Below are positions 16,064 through 24,727 of a stretch of 64,000 nucleotides of DNA, one piece after another. The DNA is taken from assembly GCA_046052345.1 (NCBI GenBank), contig JBJOMN010000010.1, forward strand, positions 62,001-126,000. The letters run 5' to 3'. The position numbers were made by a program, and so were the translations under genes. Each line of letters starts with the position of its first letter. Position 1 is the first letter of the stretch. This stretch comes from Pollutiaquabacter sp046052345. Its GTDB lineage: Bacteria > Bacteroidota > Bacteroidia > AKYH767-A > 2013-40CM-41-45. The notes under the pieces are model-generated. The model was not told the DNA's origin. It searched no databases and saw only the letters and a program-made list of their open reading frames with translations.

Positions 16064-17413
16064 TCAGTCGTTTCTTTCGTTAACAGTCAGTTCAACCGGT
16101 TCTCCGATGAAAATCCCATCTTCGGAAATTTCTCCGAGCCGGACTTCCACAAGACGGTTGACCATGGATGCATCCCCCGGCAGGACTACCCGGAGGTAAT
16201 TGTCGGTATGGCCGCTCACCGCGCCGTTTTCCGTAACGGATTCAACCAGCACAGTCCTGTAATCACCTGAGTGCGCTTCATAAAAGGCACGCTGTTTCTT
16301 GGCAGAAAGTATCCTCAAACGCTTGTTGCGCTGTTTGCGCACCTGCATCGGAACGGCACCCGCCATGCCGGGAGCATCGGTTCCGGCTCGCTCTGAGTAG
16401 GTGAACACATGCAGATAGGAGACATCGATCTCCTGCAGGAATCGATAGGTCTCCAGGAAGTCCTCCTCGGTTTCGGAAGGGAATCCGGTAATGACATCCG
16501 CGCCGATACACGCGTGGGGAAGAACGGACTTGATACGTGTTACCCTTTCAGTATAAAGACTGCGCGGATAGCGTCGACGCATCAGTCGCAGGATGCGGTC
16601 GGAACCGGATTGCAGCGGTATATGGAAATGCGGGACGAAACGATTTGAACTGGCGACAAAATCGATGATTTCGTCTGAAAGGAGGTTGGGTTCTATGGAG
16701 GAGATGCGGAAACGGTCGATTCCCTCCACATGGTCGAGGGCCTTGACGAGGTCCGTAAAGGATTCCTTCCGTTTTCCGGAAGAAGAAGCTCCGGGATGCA
16801 GCCCGAAATCTCCGATGTTCACACCGGTCAGTACGATTTCCCTTACACCACGGGATGCGATCTCTTCCGCCTGCTTTACTACGCCCTCTACAGTATCGCT
16901 GCGGCTTGCCCCACGGGCGCCGGGAATGGTGCAATAGGAGCAGGTGTAATCACAACCGTCCTGGACTTTGAGGAAGGCACGCGTCCGGTCCCCGAGAGAG
17001 TAGGAGGACCGGTAGTCCGTGACCGCGGCGATCTCGCACGAATGGACCGATGCGGATTCCTTCTTGGAGAGATCGCCCAGGAAAGACAATAGATTGAATT
17101 TCTCGTTCGCGCCGAGCACTACATCGACTCCCTCGATGCCCGCAATCTGATCAGGTTGCAGCTGCGCGTAGCATCCTACGACAGCAATAAAGGCATCGGG
17201 GTTGATGGACAGCGCCTTTCGTACCAGCTGCCGGCACTCCTTGTCGGCATTTTCAGTGACGGAACAGGTATTAATGACATAGACGTCCGGCGTGGAATCG
17301 AAGTCCACCTTGCGGAACCCCCGTTCTTTGAATTGCCGGGAAATAGTGGAAGTCTCGGCAAAATTGAGTTTGCAACCCAGCGTGTGGAAAGCGACAGTTG
17401 GCAGGTTGGACAT
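16064..17413 (-). CDS. mtaB: tRNA (t6A37) methylthiotransferase MtaB
   Basis: 449-aa radical-SAM enzyme converting t6A37 to ms2t6A37 in tRNA. The N-terminal UPF0004 domain (FHTLGCKLNFAET, VINTCSVTENADKECRQ, VVGCYAQ) supplies three Cys for one Fe-S cluster. The radical-SAM motif is CDYTCSYCTIPGARG, followed by EIVLTGVNIGDFG, and a C-terminal TRAM-like end (VLVESVTENGAVSGHTDNYLRV). GCKLN (rather than GCSKN) marks MtaB rather than RimO. The frame is open from 17509, but the ATG at 17413 gives the correct N-terminus (MSNLPTVAFHTLGC), and a -7 element lies only 7 nt upstream. Confidence 0.93.
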   Translation of the reverse strand: MSNLPTVAFHTLGCKLNFAETSTISRQFKERGFRKVDFDSTPDVYVINTCSVTENADKECRQLVRKALSINPDAFIAVVGCYAQLQPDQIAGIEGVDVVLGANEKFNLLSFLGDLSKKESASVHSCEIAAVTDYRSSYSLGDRTRAFLKVQDGCDYTCSYCTIPGARGASRSDTVEGVVKQAEEIASRGVREIVLTGVNIGDFGLHPGASSSGKRKESFTDLVKALDHVEGIDRFRISSIEPNLLSDEIIDFVASSNRFVPHFHIPLQSGSDRILRLMRRRYPRSLYTERVTRIKSVLPHACIGADVITGFPSETEEDFLETYRFLQEIDVSYLHVFTYSERAGTDAPGMAGAVPMQVRKQRNKRLRILSAKKQRAFYEAHSGDYRTVLVESVTENGAVSGHTDNYLRVVLPGDASMVNRLVEVRLGEISEDGIFIGEPVELTVNERND

Positions 17414-17420
17414 CGGCACG

Positions 17421-17428
17421 CGAAGATA
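17421..17428 (-). promoter_or_regulatory. -7 promoter element of mtaB
   Basis: Reads TATCTTCG on the minus strand (TAnnTTyG), 7 nt before the mtaB ATG. Transcription starting a few bases downstream would give a leaderless or almost leaderless mRNA. No obvious -33 match. Confidence 0.45.
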
Positions 17429-17534
17429 GTGATTGTATGGCGGTCGGCCTCCCACGGTATTTAACATAATATTTCGCAAACAGGAAAGGTTGAAAAGAAT
17501 CCACGGCAAGGAAGAGGTAAGAAATGCATACCGA

Positions 17535-17542
17535 TAACTTTG
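17535..17542 (+). promoter_or_regulatory. -7 promoter element of the SBP5 gene
   Basis: TAACTTTG, a perfect TAnnTTTG, 8 nt before the ATG at 17551. It lies downstream of the earlier in-frame ATG at 17524, which supports the later start. Confidence 0.5.
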
Positions 17543-17550
17543 GCATCGTT

Positions 17551-19245
17551 ATGCAATTCCGTTACTACCCGCAAACATGGTGCATCTTTTGGCTGATCTT
17601 CCTGATCAGCTGTCGGCAACAGCCTCCCGCGGATAGTCATCGGGTTTTTCGTTACAACGATGCTTCCGGAGTTTTCACACTTGACCCGGCCTTTGCCAAG
17701 GATCAGTCCCACATCTGGGTTTGCCGGCAGCTGTATGACGGCCTCGTAGAACTAGATTCGGCACTTCGGGTGAAACCGTCTATCGCGTATTCATGGGCGC
17801 TTTTGGAAGATGGAAGAACGTATGAATTTAATTTGCGTAAAGATGTATATTTCATTGATATTGATAATTATAAGATAGATATACAAAGTGATTCTTCATC
17901 TACTCGGGTCTTAAGAAAGCTCGTAGCTGATGATGTGGTTTACTCGCTCAACCGGCTGACAGATCCGGCCGTGGCCTCACCGGGCGGATGGGTGATGAAC
18001 ATGGTGGAAAAGGACTCCTCGGGTCGACTGACAGGAATCACTGCGTTGAACGATTCAGTAGTACGCATACGTCTGACCGGCAGCTTTCCGCCTTTCCTTT
18101 CCCTGCTGGCCATGCCGTATTGTTCGGTAGTGCCACGTGAAGTCGTGGAGCGCTATGGTAAGGACTTCAGGGAACACCCCTGCGGAACCGGCCCGTTCAT
18201 GTTGGCATGTTGGAAGGAAGGAGTTAAGCTCGTCATGCACCGTAATCCGCACTACTTCCAACGCGGTGCTGACGGCGCCCGGCTGCCCAGACTTGATGCT
18301 GTTGAGGTGGGATTCATCAGCGACAAGCAAAGCGCTTTCATCGAATTCCTCAAAGGCAATCTCGATTTCATATCCGGTCTGGATGCATCCTATAAGGACG
18401 AGCTGCTGACACCCTCCGGTGACCTGCAGCCGCGTCATCGCGGTCGTTTCCGGCTCGAAGCACTTCCGTATCTGAATACGGAATACCTCGGCATACTGCT
18501 TGATACTTCCCTTGAGGCCGTCCGCAAGTCGCCGTTAAGCGACGTCCGTATACGCAAGGCCCTTAACCTTTCATTCGACCGTGCAGGAATGATCAGATAC
18601 CTGCGAAACAGCCGGGCAACCCCGGGTATCTACGGTTTCGTGCCACCCGGGCTGCCTTCCTTCATTCCGGATTCATCGATTGGATATGCCTTCGATCCCG
18701 AAGCTGCGCGAAGATTGCTCCGCCAAGCCGGTCATCCCGACGGCCTTGGTCTTGATGAAATAGTCTTGGGCACCACCTCGGCCTATCTGGACCTTTGTGA
18801 ATACATCAAAAGCCAGTGGGAAGAGGTAGGATTCAAGGTACGCATCGACGTGAACCAGGCCGCCGTACACCGTAAACTCGTGGCCGAACAGAAATTGAAC
18901 TTCTTCCGCGGCTCATGGATTGCGGATTATCCGGATGCCGAGAATTATCTGTCTCTGTTCCTGACGGAAAACGCCGCTCCCTCCGGGCCCAATTATACCC
19001 GTTTTTCGGACCCGGCTTTTGACCGGTCATACCGCGATGCAGCGGCCACTACCGATGATTCGCTTCGGTTTGCCAAATACAGGGAAATGGACCGTATGGT
19101 CATGCAGGCATCTCCCGTGATCGTCCTCTATTACGACCAGGTGATACGTTTGACAGGAACGGATGTGCACGGACTTTCCCCCAACGCCATGAACCTGTTG
19201 GTACTGAAAGAGGTCTGGAAATCGGAAAGGACCAAGGTCAGATGA
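17551..19245 (+). CDS. peptide ABC transporter substrate-binding lipoprotein (SBP family 5)
   Basis: 564-aa OppA/DppA-type solute-binding protein. The start at 17551 gives a short signal peptide ending in lipobox FLISC. Family hallmarks: FTLDPAFAKDQSHIWVCRQLYDGLVELD, LRKDVYF, VADDVVYSLNRLTDP, a CGTGPFMLACWKEGVKLVMHRNPHY segment, VRIRKALNLSFDRAGMI, and the C-terminal ASPVIVLYYDQVIRLTGTDVHGL. Probably binds di/oligopeptides. No permease or ATPase gene is adjacent. An unusually AT-rich patch interrupts the N-terminal lobe (see findings). The last 8 nt overlap the convergent dihydroorotase homologue. Confidence 0.88.
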   Translation: MQFRYYPQTWCIFWLIFLISCRQQPPADSHRVFRYNDASGVFTLDPAFAKDQSHIWVCRQLYDGLVELDSALRVKPSIAYSWALLEDGRTYEFNLRKDVYFIDIDNYKIDIQSDSSSTRVLRKLVADDVVYSLNRLTDPAVASPGGWVMNMVEKDSSGRLTGITALNDSVVRIRLTGSFPPFLSLLAMPYCSVVPREVVERYGKDFREHPCGTGPFMLACWKEGVKLVMHRNPHYFQRGADGARLPRLDAVEVGFISDKQSAFIEFLKGNLDFISGLDASYKDELLTPSGDLQPRHRGRFRLEALPYLNTEYLGILLDTSLEAVRKSPLSDVRIRKALNLSFDRAGMIRYLRNSRATPGIYGFVPPGLPSFIPDSSIGYAFDPEAARRLLRQAGHPDGLGLDEIVLGTTSAYLDLCEYIKSQWEEVGFKVRIDVNQAAVHRKLVAEQKLNFFRGSWIADYPDAENYLSLFLTENAAPSGPNYTRFSDPAFDRSYRDAAATTDDSLRFAKYREMDRMVMQASPVIVLYYDQVIRLTGTDVHGLSPNAMNLLVLKEVWKSERTKVR

Positions 19246-20509
19246 TCTGAAACCGGCTGCGGTTGATCACCGCTATCGGTTTACCTGAAAGTGATTTACC
19301 GATAAAAGGATTGTTTACCGACCTGGAACGAAGGTCTTCGGCAACTACATTCCATTGCTTTTCGGGATCGTAGACCGTAAGATTGGCGAGCGCCCCTTCT
19401 TCGATCACCGGGACCTCCAGTCCTAATAGCTTACGGGGGTTCACAGCAAGCACTTCCACGATTCGCTCATCACTGACGCTGCCCTTTAAAGCAGTGTTGA
19501 GTACGGCAAATCCTGTCTCCAGACCGCTCATTCCGAACTCCGCCAATTCGAACTCCTTCATCTTTCCCTCTGTATCGTGCGGCCGGTGGTCGGTAGTAAC
19601 GGCGTCGAGGGTGCCGTCAATCAAACCCTCTATAAGCGCCTGTCGGTCAGCTTCACCCCGCAGCGGCGGCTTGACCTTGTAGAAGCTGTCAAATCCTTCC
19701 AATGCCTCGTCGTTCAGGAAAAGATGAGCCACGGAGACATCGGCAGTGACGTCCAGTCCTTTCTTTTTCGCGTTGCGGATCAGGTCGACCCCCTCCGCCG
19801 TGCTCACGGTGGAGAAATGAAGTCTTCCTCCGGTGTATTCCAATACCTGCAGGTCACGGCCGATCATCAGGCTTTCCGCAAGGGCGGGAATACCCTTCAT
19901 GCCCAGCCGTGTGCTGACGGGCCCCTCATTCATCTGGCCTTTCCCTGCAATGTCTTTGTCTTCAGCGAAGACCATTACACGTCCTCCGAAATCCTTGCAA
20001 TAGCGCAGCGCACGCAAAAGCACACCGGCATTACGGATCGGATGCTGGTCGTCCGTGAACGCCTTCGCGCCTGACAACTGCATATCGTAGAGTTCAGCGA
20101 GGTCCTTGCCTTCACGCCCAACAGTGAGGCATCCGGCGGGAACCACTTCTACCAGTCCGTCTTCTGTGCGTCGGCGGATGAACTCCACGTCTGCTTTGGT
20201 CTGGATCGGCGGAGATGTGGAGGGCATGTACAACACGCCGGTAAAACCTCCTCCGGCTGCCGCTTCAGCGCCGGAACGCAGGTCTTCGCGCTGTTCGAAA
20301 CCGGGTTCACCGAAGTTCACATGCAGATCGAACCATCCGGGTGAGACACAGGAACCCGCGCAATCTATCACCGTAGCCCCTTTCGGTATACTTTTCCCCG
20401 GAGCAGCGACCGATGCGATCTTTCCGTCAGCGATATGGATGTCCTTGGTCTGGCCATGGTGGGCGGATCCGGGAGACAGGATTCGAACGGAGCGAAGATG
20501 CAGGTTCAT
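19238..20509 (-). CDS. pyrC: dihydroorotase homologue with degenerate metal site
   Basis: 423-aa amidohydrolase of the dihydroorotase family (PGWFDLHVNFGEPGFEQREDL, GGFTGVLYMPSTSPPI, AFTDDQHPIRNAG, TTDHRPHD, VNPRKLLGL). The first metal motif HxH reads HVN (about residues 63-65), the segment normally holding another His reads RLHFSTVST, and the HH pair reads VAHLF. Only the DH..PH region is intact. Such sequences occur widely in Bacteroidota and are annotated as dihydroorotase, but activity is doubtful; it may be a PyrB-associated or moonlighting paralogue. The start at 20509 overlaps the BatA stop (ATGA); the longer frame from 20596 lies inside that gene. Confidence 0.72.
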   Translation of the reverse strand: MNLHLRSVRILSPGSAHHGQTKDIHIADGKIASVAAPGKSIPKGATVIDCAGSCVSPGWFDLHVNFGEPGFEQREDLRSGAEAAAGGGFTGVLYMPSTSPPIQTKADVEFIRRRTEDGLVEVVPAGCLTVGREGKDLAELYDMQLSGAKAFTDDQHPIRNAGVLLRALRYCKDFGGRVMVFAEDKDIAGKGQMNEGPVSTRLGMKGIPALAESLMIGRDLQVLEYTGGRLHFSTVSTAEGVDLIRNAKKKGLDVTADVSVAHLFLNDEALEGFDSFYKVKPPLRGEADRQALIEGLIDGTLDAVTTDHRPHDTEGKMKEFELAEFGMSGLETGFAVLNTALKGSVSDERIVEVLAVNPRKLLGLEVPVIEEGALANLTVYDPEKQWNVVAEDLRSRSVNNPFIGKSLSGKPIAVINRSRFQII

Positions 20510-22584
20510 GAGGAAACAGCGTTTTTCTTGAAGTAGCGTATCAACAGGACTTCGATTGCGAGGAAGAGCAGCACGAGGATGATGCAGTATTTCCACAACG
20601 ATACACCTTCGCGGAGGCGCGAAAGAGAGTGTGCGACAGACGGATCTTCGGTATCCAGCAGGGCAGGAGGCGCCGCAGCTGTAGCAGTGAAGACCTTTTC
20701 GATATCCGAAGGGTCCATGGTACGCAGATCTGATTCCTTACGGTCGTAATTGAAGGAAACGACATTGACCGTATTTGCTCCGGCGGTTACTTGGTAATTT
20801 CCAGCGGTCTTCACCTGGTCGCGCACCGACAACAGGCTTCCGCCGGCATTCCGTCTGGTATCTGTGATCGCATCAAAACCGGTCGATGGATTGGATAAGT
20901 GAAAGACCTGGTCGCCTGAAAGTGCTGTATCCCCGGGAGTGAACTCCGAATAGACCCCTGTCGTCTTGCCCGGACCAATTTCGGAAGCACCGAGCAGAAC
21001 AGCTTTGAGGAATAACGGAACGAAAAGGGCATGCTGCTGAAGTCCGGTCCATACGGGATCCAGCGGTGAAGACAACAGGAAACATCCTCCCTTGCCGATA
21101 GGGGTGTAAGTGAGGAACGGTGAACCGTCTTCAAGCCGGAGCAATGGCTGAGTGCCGGACTTGGCGGTAAAGGTTTGCGTAAACGTCTTCAGCACCACCG
21201 GCAGGTCCATGTTATCAGGGACGGACTTGCCTTGCTCGAAAATACCGGTGAGCAGCGGATGCGATGTTTCCAGCTTTCCGATTTTCTGATTCGCTGCAAC
21301 GGGACCGGACAGTTGCGGAAGTCCTGCGGTCGCAGCGAAACCCCTGAAACCCTCGCCCGAGGAACCCTCCGAAGGGAGTACCATGACGTTGCCGCCGTTC
21401 TGCATGTAACGCAGTACCTCCTGTTGTAACCCGGAAGCATATAGTTCAAGTCGGTCAAGAACGACAAGCTGTGAAAGCGATAAGGCGTTGTAATCCACCT
21501 GCGATTCGCCGAATTCCCGGTAGGAGAAATAGGCGTCATTCCCATAAAGGGCCTGCAAATACGTATTCGGACTTCCGCCATGAATGCAGGTCACGCGAAC
21601 ATCCGGCCTGACATGGAAGGAGAAATAAAAGGTGTCGTCGAAGGTTACCGGATAATCGGTCAGGGAGACAATGGCTTGCTGAAAGCCGCTGGCGCTGACC
21701 GTAAAGGGAAGAAGGGTCTCCACCGATCCGCCGGCAGGCAGACTGACCGTGGCCAAAGCCTTCTGTCCGCCGTTCACCGACAATTTCACGGGAACGTCTT
21801 CGACATCCTCGTTGCCGCTGTTCTTTATCCGGACGGTCAGCTCTTGGGTGCTGCCTGGCTGTACAAACGGGTTCTTCAGATAACACGTATCGATGTAAAT
21901 ATTATTCTGCTCCTGGGCGGCGAAAGGCAGGACGTAAAAAGCGATGGTGCTGTCGGTGAGCGACAGGGGAGCGTCAAGCAGGGTGGACTGGAAATCGGAG
22001 AGGAGGAAAGAAGACCGCTGCTCTCCGTCACTGCCCGGCGAAGCACCGAATGCATCCTCCTGACGGCGGATGATTTCGTCCAGTGTACGGACCGCGGAAG
22101 TCGGACGTACTTCGTCCAGCAATTGAAGGAATTCTTCCCTGTTGACGAAGCGCTGGTGCCTGCCCTCGAAGTCGTTGGTGAGCAATTGGAAACGATCGGA
22201 AGGCTGGTAGGAGAGGGCTACCTCCCTGGCCCTTTCACGGGCCACATCCAACAGCGGACCGTACTTTCCGCTCGCATTCATACTGAAAGAATTGTCGATC
22301 CAGAAACTTACAGCGTTTCTGGACGCCCTGCTCGTTCCCTTCTCCGACGGGATATAGGGCTGCGCGAACGCGAACACCAGGAAGGCGAAAGCCGCCAGAC
22401 GGCTGATAAGGACCAACAGATGTTTCAGCTGTGAGCGTTGCCGGGTGTCCTGTTTTATTTCCTGTAGGAAACGTACGTTGGTGAAGAGGACCCGCTTGAA
22501 ACGGCGAAAATTGAAAAGATGGACGATGACGGGAATACTGAGGACGAAAAGCGCAAAAAGGAATTGCGGATACTGGAATTTCAT
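20506..22584 (-). CDS. BatA-domain membrane protein
   Basis: 692 aa. The N-terminus (MKFQYPQFLFALFVLSIPVIVHLFNFRRFKRVLFTNVRFL, then a second hydrophobic segment RLAAFAFLVFAFAQPYIP) is the double-transmembrane BatA domain seen in aerotolerance-related proteins of Bacteroidota. A VWA-like region follows (FWIDNSFSMNASGKYGPLLDVARERA), then a long periplasmic part with CARDB-like strands (NSGNEDVEDVPVKLSVNGG) and a C-terminal membrane helix (WKYCIILVLLFLAIEVLLIRYF). Function unknown, probably in envelope stability. The ATG at 22584 is preferred over 22620 because a perfect -7 element ends 6 nt upstream of it. Confidence 0.85.
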   Translation of the reverse strand: MKFQYPQFLFALFVLSIPVIVHLFNFRRFKRVLFTNVRFLQEIKQDTRQRSQLKHLLVLISRLAAFAFLVFAFAQPYIPSEKGTSRASRNAVSFWIDNSFSMNASGKYGPLLDVARERAREVALSYQPSDRFQLLTNDFEGRHQRFVNREEFLQLLDEVRPTSAVRTLDEIIRRQEDAFGASPGSDGEQRSSFLLSDFQSTLLDAPLSLTDSTIAFYVLPFAAQEQNNIYIDTCYLKNPFVQPGSTQELTVRIKNSGNEDVEDVPVKLSVNGGQKALATVSLPAGGSVETLLPFTVSASGFQQAIVSLTDYPVTFDDTFYFSFHVRPDVRVTCIHGGSPNTYLQALYGNDAYFSYREFGESQVDYNALSLSQLVVLDRLELYASGLQQEVLRYMQNGGNVMVLPSEGSSGEGFRGFAATAGLPQLSGPVAANQKIGKLETSHPLLTGIFEQGKSVPDNMDLPVVLKTFTQTFTAKSGTQPLLRLEDGSPFLTYTPIGKGGCFLLSSPLDPVWTGLQQHALFVPLFLKAVLLGASEIGPGKTTGVYSEFTPGDTALSGDQVFHLSNPSTGFDAITDTRRNAGGSLLSVRDQVKTAGNYQVTAGANTVNVVSFNYDRKESDLRTMDPSDIEKVFTATAAAPPALLDTEDPSVAHSLSRLREGVSLWKYCIILVLLFLAIEVLLIRYFKKNAVSS

Positions 22585-22590
22585 CAGCGT

Positions 22591-22598
22591 CAAAGGTA
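22591..22598 (-). promoter_or_regulatory. -7 promoter element of the BatA gene
   Basis: TACCTTTG on the minus strand (TAnnTTTG), only 6 nt from the ATG at 22584; transcription would begin at or next to the start codon. A short GGTTCAAAGTTCAATG repeat-like stretch at 22614-22629 lies where the -33 region would be. Confidence 0.5.
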
Positions 22599-22734
22599 AT
22601 GAGGAAAGTCCACGGTTCAAAGTTCAATGTGTCGCACAGTTTGCACTACAATACGTCCCGAAAAGAGGATTTTCATGATACGCCTCTTCTGATATTGTCA
22701 TCTGAAATGCCTACTTTCATGTCCTTGGTCGCAG

Positions 22735-24183
22735 ATGTCGATCCTTCCCATGCGTTTCAGTGATCTTCAGCTCAAACGGTTCGGTGCGCGTACGCTTCTG
22801 CTGTACGTTGGCCTTTCATCGTTCTCCGTTTTTTTTGCCCGTGCGCAATCACCCTTAACACCTTATCGTGAAGAAGGCGACCATCCCTCTTCCGCTTTTT
22901 TTGCCCGTAACAGGCAGGCTTTGCTGGAGCAGATGCCGGATTCTTCCGTTTGCGTCCTCTTTTCTGCACCGGTGAGGAATCGATCCAACGATGTCGACTA
23001 TGTATACCATCAGGATCCCGATTTTCTTTACCTCACCGGCTTTGACGAAAAGGATGCACTTCTTTTTCTTTTCAAACCCTCTCTGACGGGTACAAATGGT
23101 GTCGTAACAAGTGAACGTCTGGTGATACATCCGCGGGATGCCGATGCAGAGCGATGGACAGGACGCATGGCTACACCGGAGGCTGCACGGGAGATATCCG
23201 GCGTCAGGGATGTGTCACTCTCCTCCGATACCGGGCTCTTTCAGGAAGTATTCAGCGGTCGTTACAGGATACTCACGAAGAAGCTTCCTCAGGGAGCTGT
23301 GAATGAACGCATGGACGAATTCGACCTGTTCGACCTTTTGAAGCAGTTCAAGGAACAAACGGCTGCTGCCGGGGTCAAGACAGATGACTTCCGGCTCGGC
23401 AAGATGCTGGCTCGACTACGGGAGATCAAGTCGGATGAGGAATTGGTACTGATGCAGAAGGCCATCGACATCAGCGTGGATGCGCACATGGAGATGATGG
23501 CGGCCGTGCGGCCGGGAATGTTTGAGTACGAGGTGGAGGCAAAGGGGGAATACGTTTTCCATCGTTCCGGTGCCGAAGATGTAGGCTATCCCAGCATTTG
23601 CGGCAGTGCCGGTAATTCCGTCATCCTTCACTATGACAGGAACAGGCGGAAACTGAACGACGGAGACCTTATACTGCTTGACATGGGTGCGGAGTACCAC
23701 GGTTACACTGCTGACATCACGCGCACGCTTCCCGTTTCAGGCAAATTCTCGCCGGAACAGCTGCAACTTTACTCGTTGGTGCTGGAAGCGCAGGAAGCCG
23801 GTATCGCCGAGTGCAGAGCCGGCAAGGAATTCCGTGATCCGCACCGCGCAGCTCTGAAAACCATTGAAAAGGGGCTGATTAAATTAGGAATCATCGAGGA
23901 GGAGCAGCAGGCCCGGGAATATTTTCCCCACGGAACGTCCCATTACCTGGGATTGGACGTGCACGATGCAGGCTCGTTCGGGCCGCTGCAGGACCGGCAG
24001 GTCATCACCGTAGAGCCGGGTATCTACATTCCTTCAGGAAGCCCTTGCGACCCCAAGTGGTGGGGTATCGGAATCAGGATAGAGGATGATGTGCTGATCA
24101 CCCCGAATGAACCGGTTGTCCTTTCCGGCCGCCTCCCGAAAGACCCTTTTTTGATCGAAAAATTGATAAAACAGGGTAAATAG
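22735..24183 (+). CDS. Xaa-Pro aminopeptidase (M24B), exported
   Basis: 482-aa metallopeptidase removing an N-terminal residue before Pro. An N-terminal signal peptide ends near FFARAQ. The creatinase-like N-terminal domain (SSAFFARNRQALLEQMPDSSVCVLFSAP, DFLYLTGFDEKDALL) is followed by the pita-bread fold with all five metal ligands: LLDMGAEYHGYTADITRT (two Asp), HGTSHYLGLDVHD (His), ITVEPGIYIP (Glu) and GIGIRIEDDVL (Glu). Probably periplasmic. An alternative ATG at 22750 would shorten the signal peptide n-region; both are possible. A -7-like TACTTTCA lies about 17 nt upstream. Confidence 0.92.
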   Translation: MSILPMRFSDLQLKRFGARTLLLYVGLSSFSVFFARAQSPLTPYREEGDHPSSAFFARNRQALLEQMPDSSVCVLFSAPVRNRSNDVDYVYHQDPDFLYLTGFDEKDALLFLFKPSLTGTNGVVTSERLVIHPRDADAERWTGRMATPEAAREISGVRDVSLSSDTGLFQEVFSGRYRILTKKLPQGAVNERMDEFDLFDLLKQFKEQTAAAGVKTDDFRLGKMLARLREIKSDEELVLMQKAIDISVDAHMEMMAAVRPGMFEYEVEAKGEYVFHRSGAEDVGYPSICGSAGNSVILHYDRNRRKLNDGDLILLDMGAEYHGYTADITRTLPVSGKFSPEQLQLYSLVLEAQEAGIAECRAGKEFRDPHRAALKTIEKGLIKLGIIEEEQQAREYFPHGTSHYLGLDVHDAGSFGPLQDRQVITVEPGIYIPSGSPCDPKWWGIGIRIEDDVLITPNEPVVLSGRLPKDPFLIEKLIKQGK

Positions 24184-24219
24184 CCTGATTTTTCAAAAAT
24201 TGCCATACTAGCGCTGTTT

Positions 24220-24252
24220 TTTGGGTTTTTCGGGAATATTTAAGTACATTTG
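24220..24252 (+). promoter_or_regulatory. rpmG operon promoter
   Basis: TTTG (24220-24223), 21-nt spacer, TACATTTG (24245-24252): a textbook Bacteroidota sigma promoter (TTTG-N19..21-TAnnTTTG). It lies in the AT-rich gap after the peptidase gene, 45 nt before rpmG. Confidence 0.75.
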
Positions 24253-24297
24253 CAACCCCGAAACCCGATTGGCCGGTTTCGTAAATACCTTATCAAA

Positions 24298-24480
24298 ATG
24301 GCAAAGAAAGGCAATCGCATCCAGGTCATCCTCGAATGCACCGAGCACAAGACCAGCGGTCAACCCGGCACCTCTCGTTACATCACGACGAAGAACAAGA
24401 AGAACACTCCGGACCGTCTGGAAATGAAGAAATACAACCCCATCCTCAAGAAGATGACGGTTCACAAGGAAATCAAGTAA
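24298..24480 (+). CDS. rpmG: 50S ribosomal protein L33
   Basis: 60-aa basic protein, MAKKGNRIQVILECTEHK start, with SRYITTKNKKNTPDRLEMKKYNPILKKMTVHKEIK, the standard L33 sequence. The bacterial zinc-binding Cys pairs are missing (only one Cys), so this is the Cys-less (zinc-independent) form. The real start is 48 nt inside the longest open frame. Normally rpmB (L28) precedes it in this phylum; here a peptidase gene does. Confidence 0.95.
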   Translation: MAKKGNRIQVILECTEHKTSGQPGTSRYITTKNKKNTPDRLEMKKYNPILKKMTVHKEIK

Positions 24481-24504
24481 TCCAACCACGTAAAGAGTTA
24501 GGCC

Positions 24505-24660
24505 ATGGCTAAGAAAGTAGTTGCTACCCTGAAGTCCGGAAAAGGAAAGGAATTCTCCAAAGTCATCAAGATGGTGAAGAATCCGGCCACCGGCGGATAC
24601 CAGTTCAAAGAGGAAGTCGTACACAACGACCACGTCAAGGACTTTTTGAAAGAGAAATGA
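24505..24660 (+). CDS. DUF4295 family small basic protein
   Basis: 51-aa Lys-rich protein: MAKKVVATLKSGKGKEFSKV to KDFLKEK. The family is found, as I recall, almost only in Bacteroidota, always between rpmG and ftsY, and is suspected to be ribosome-associated; the function is not established. It begins 24 nt after rpmG and ends before a strong terminator. Confidence 0.9.
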   Translation: MAKKVVATLKSGKGKEFSKVIKMVKNPATGGYQFKEEVVHNDHVKDFLKEK

Positions 24661-24681
24661 TTCACCCGGTTCACGGGTTTG

Positions 24682-24714
24682 AAAAGCTTCTTTCTTCGGA
24701 AGGAAGCTTTTTTA
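24682..24714 (+). terminator. terminator between DUF4295 gene and ftsY
   Basis: Stem AAAAGCTTCTTTC / GAAGGAAGCTTTT with one G-T wobble and a TTCG (UUCG) tetraloop, then a T-rich tract. It should partly or fully separate ribosomal gene transcription from ftsY, which begins 14 nt later. Confidence 0.9.
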
Positions 24715-24727
24715 TTATAAGCTGAAA

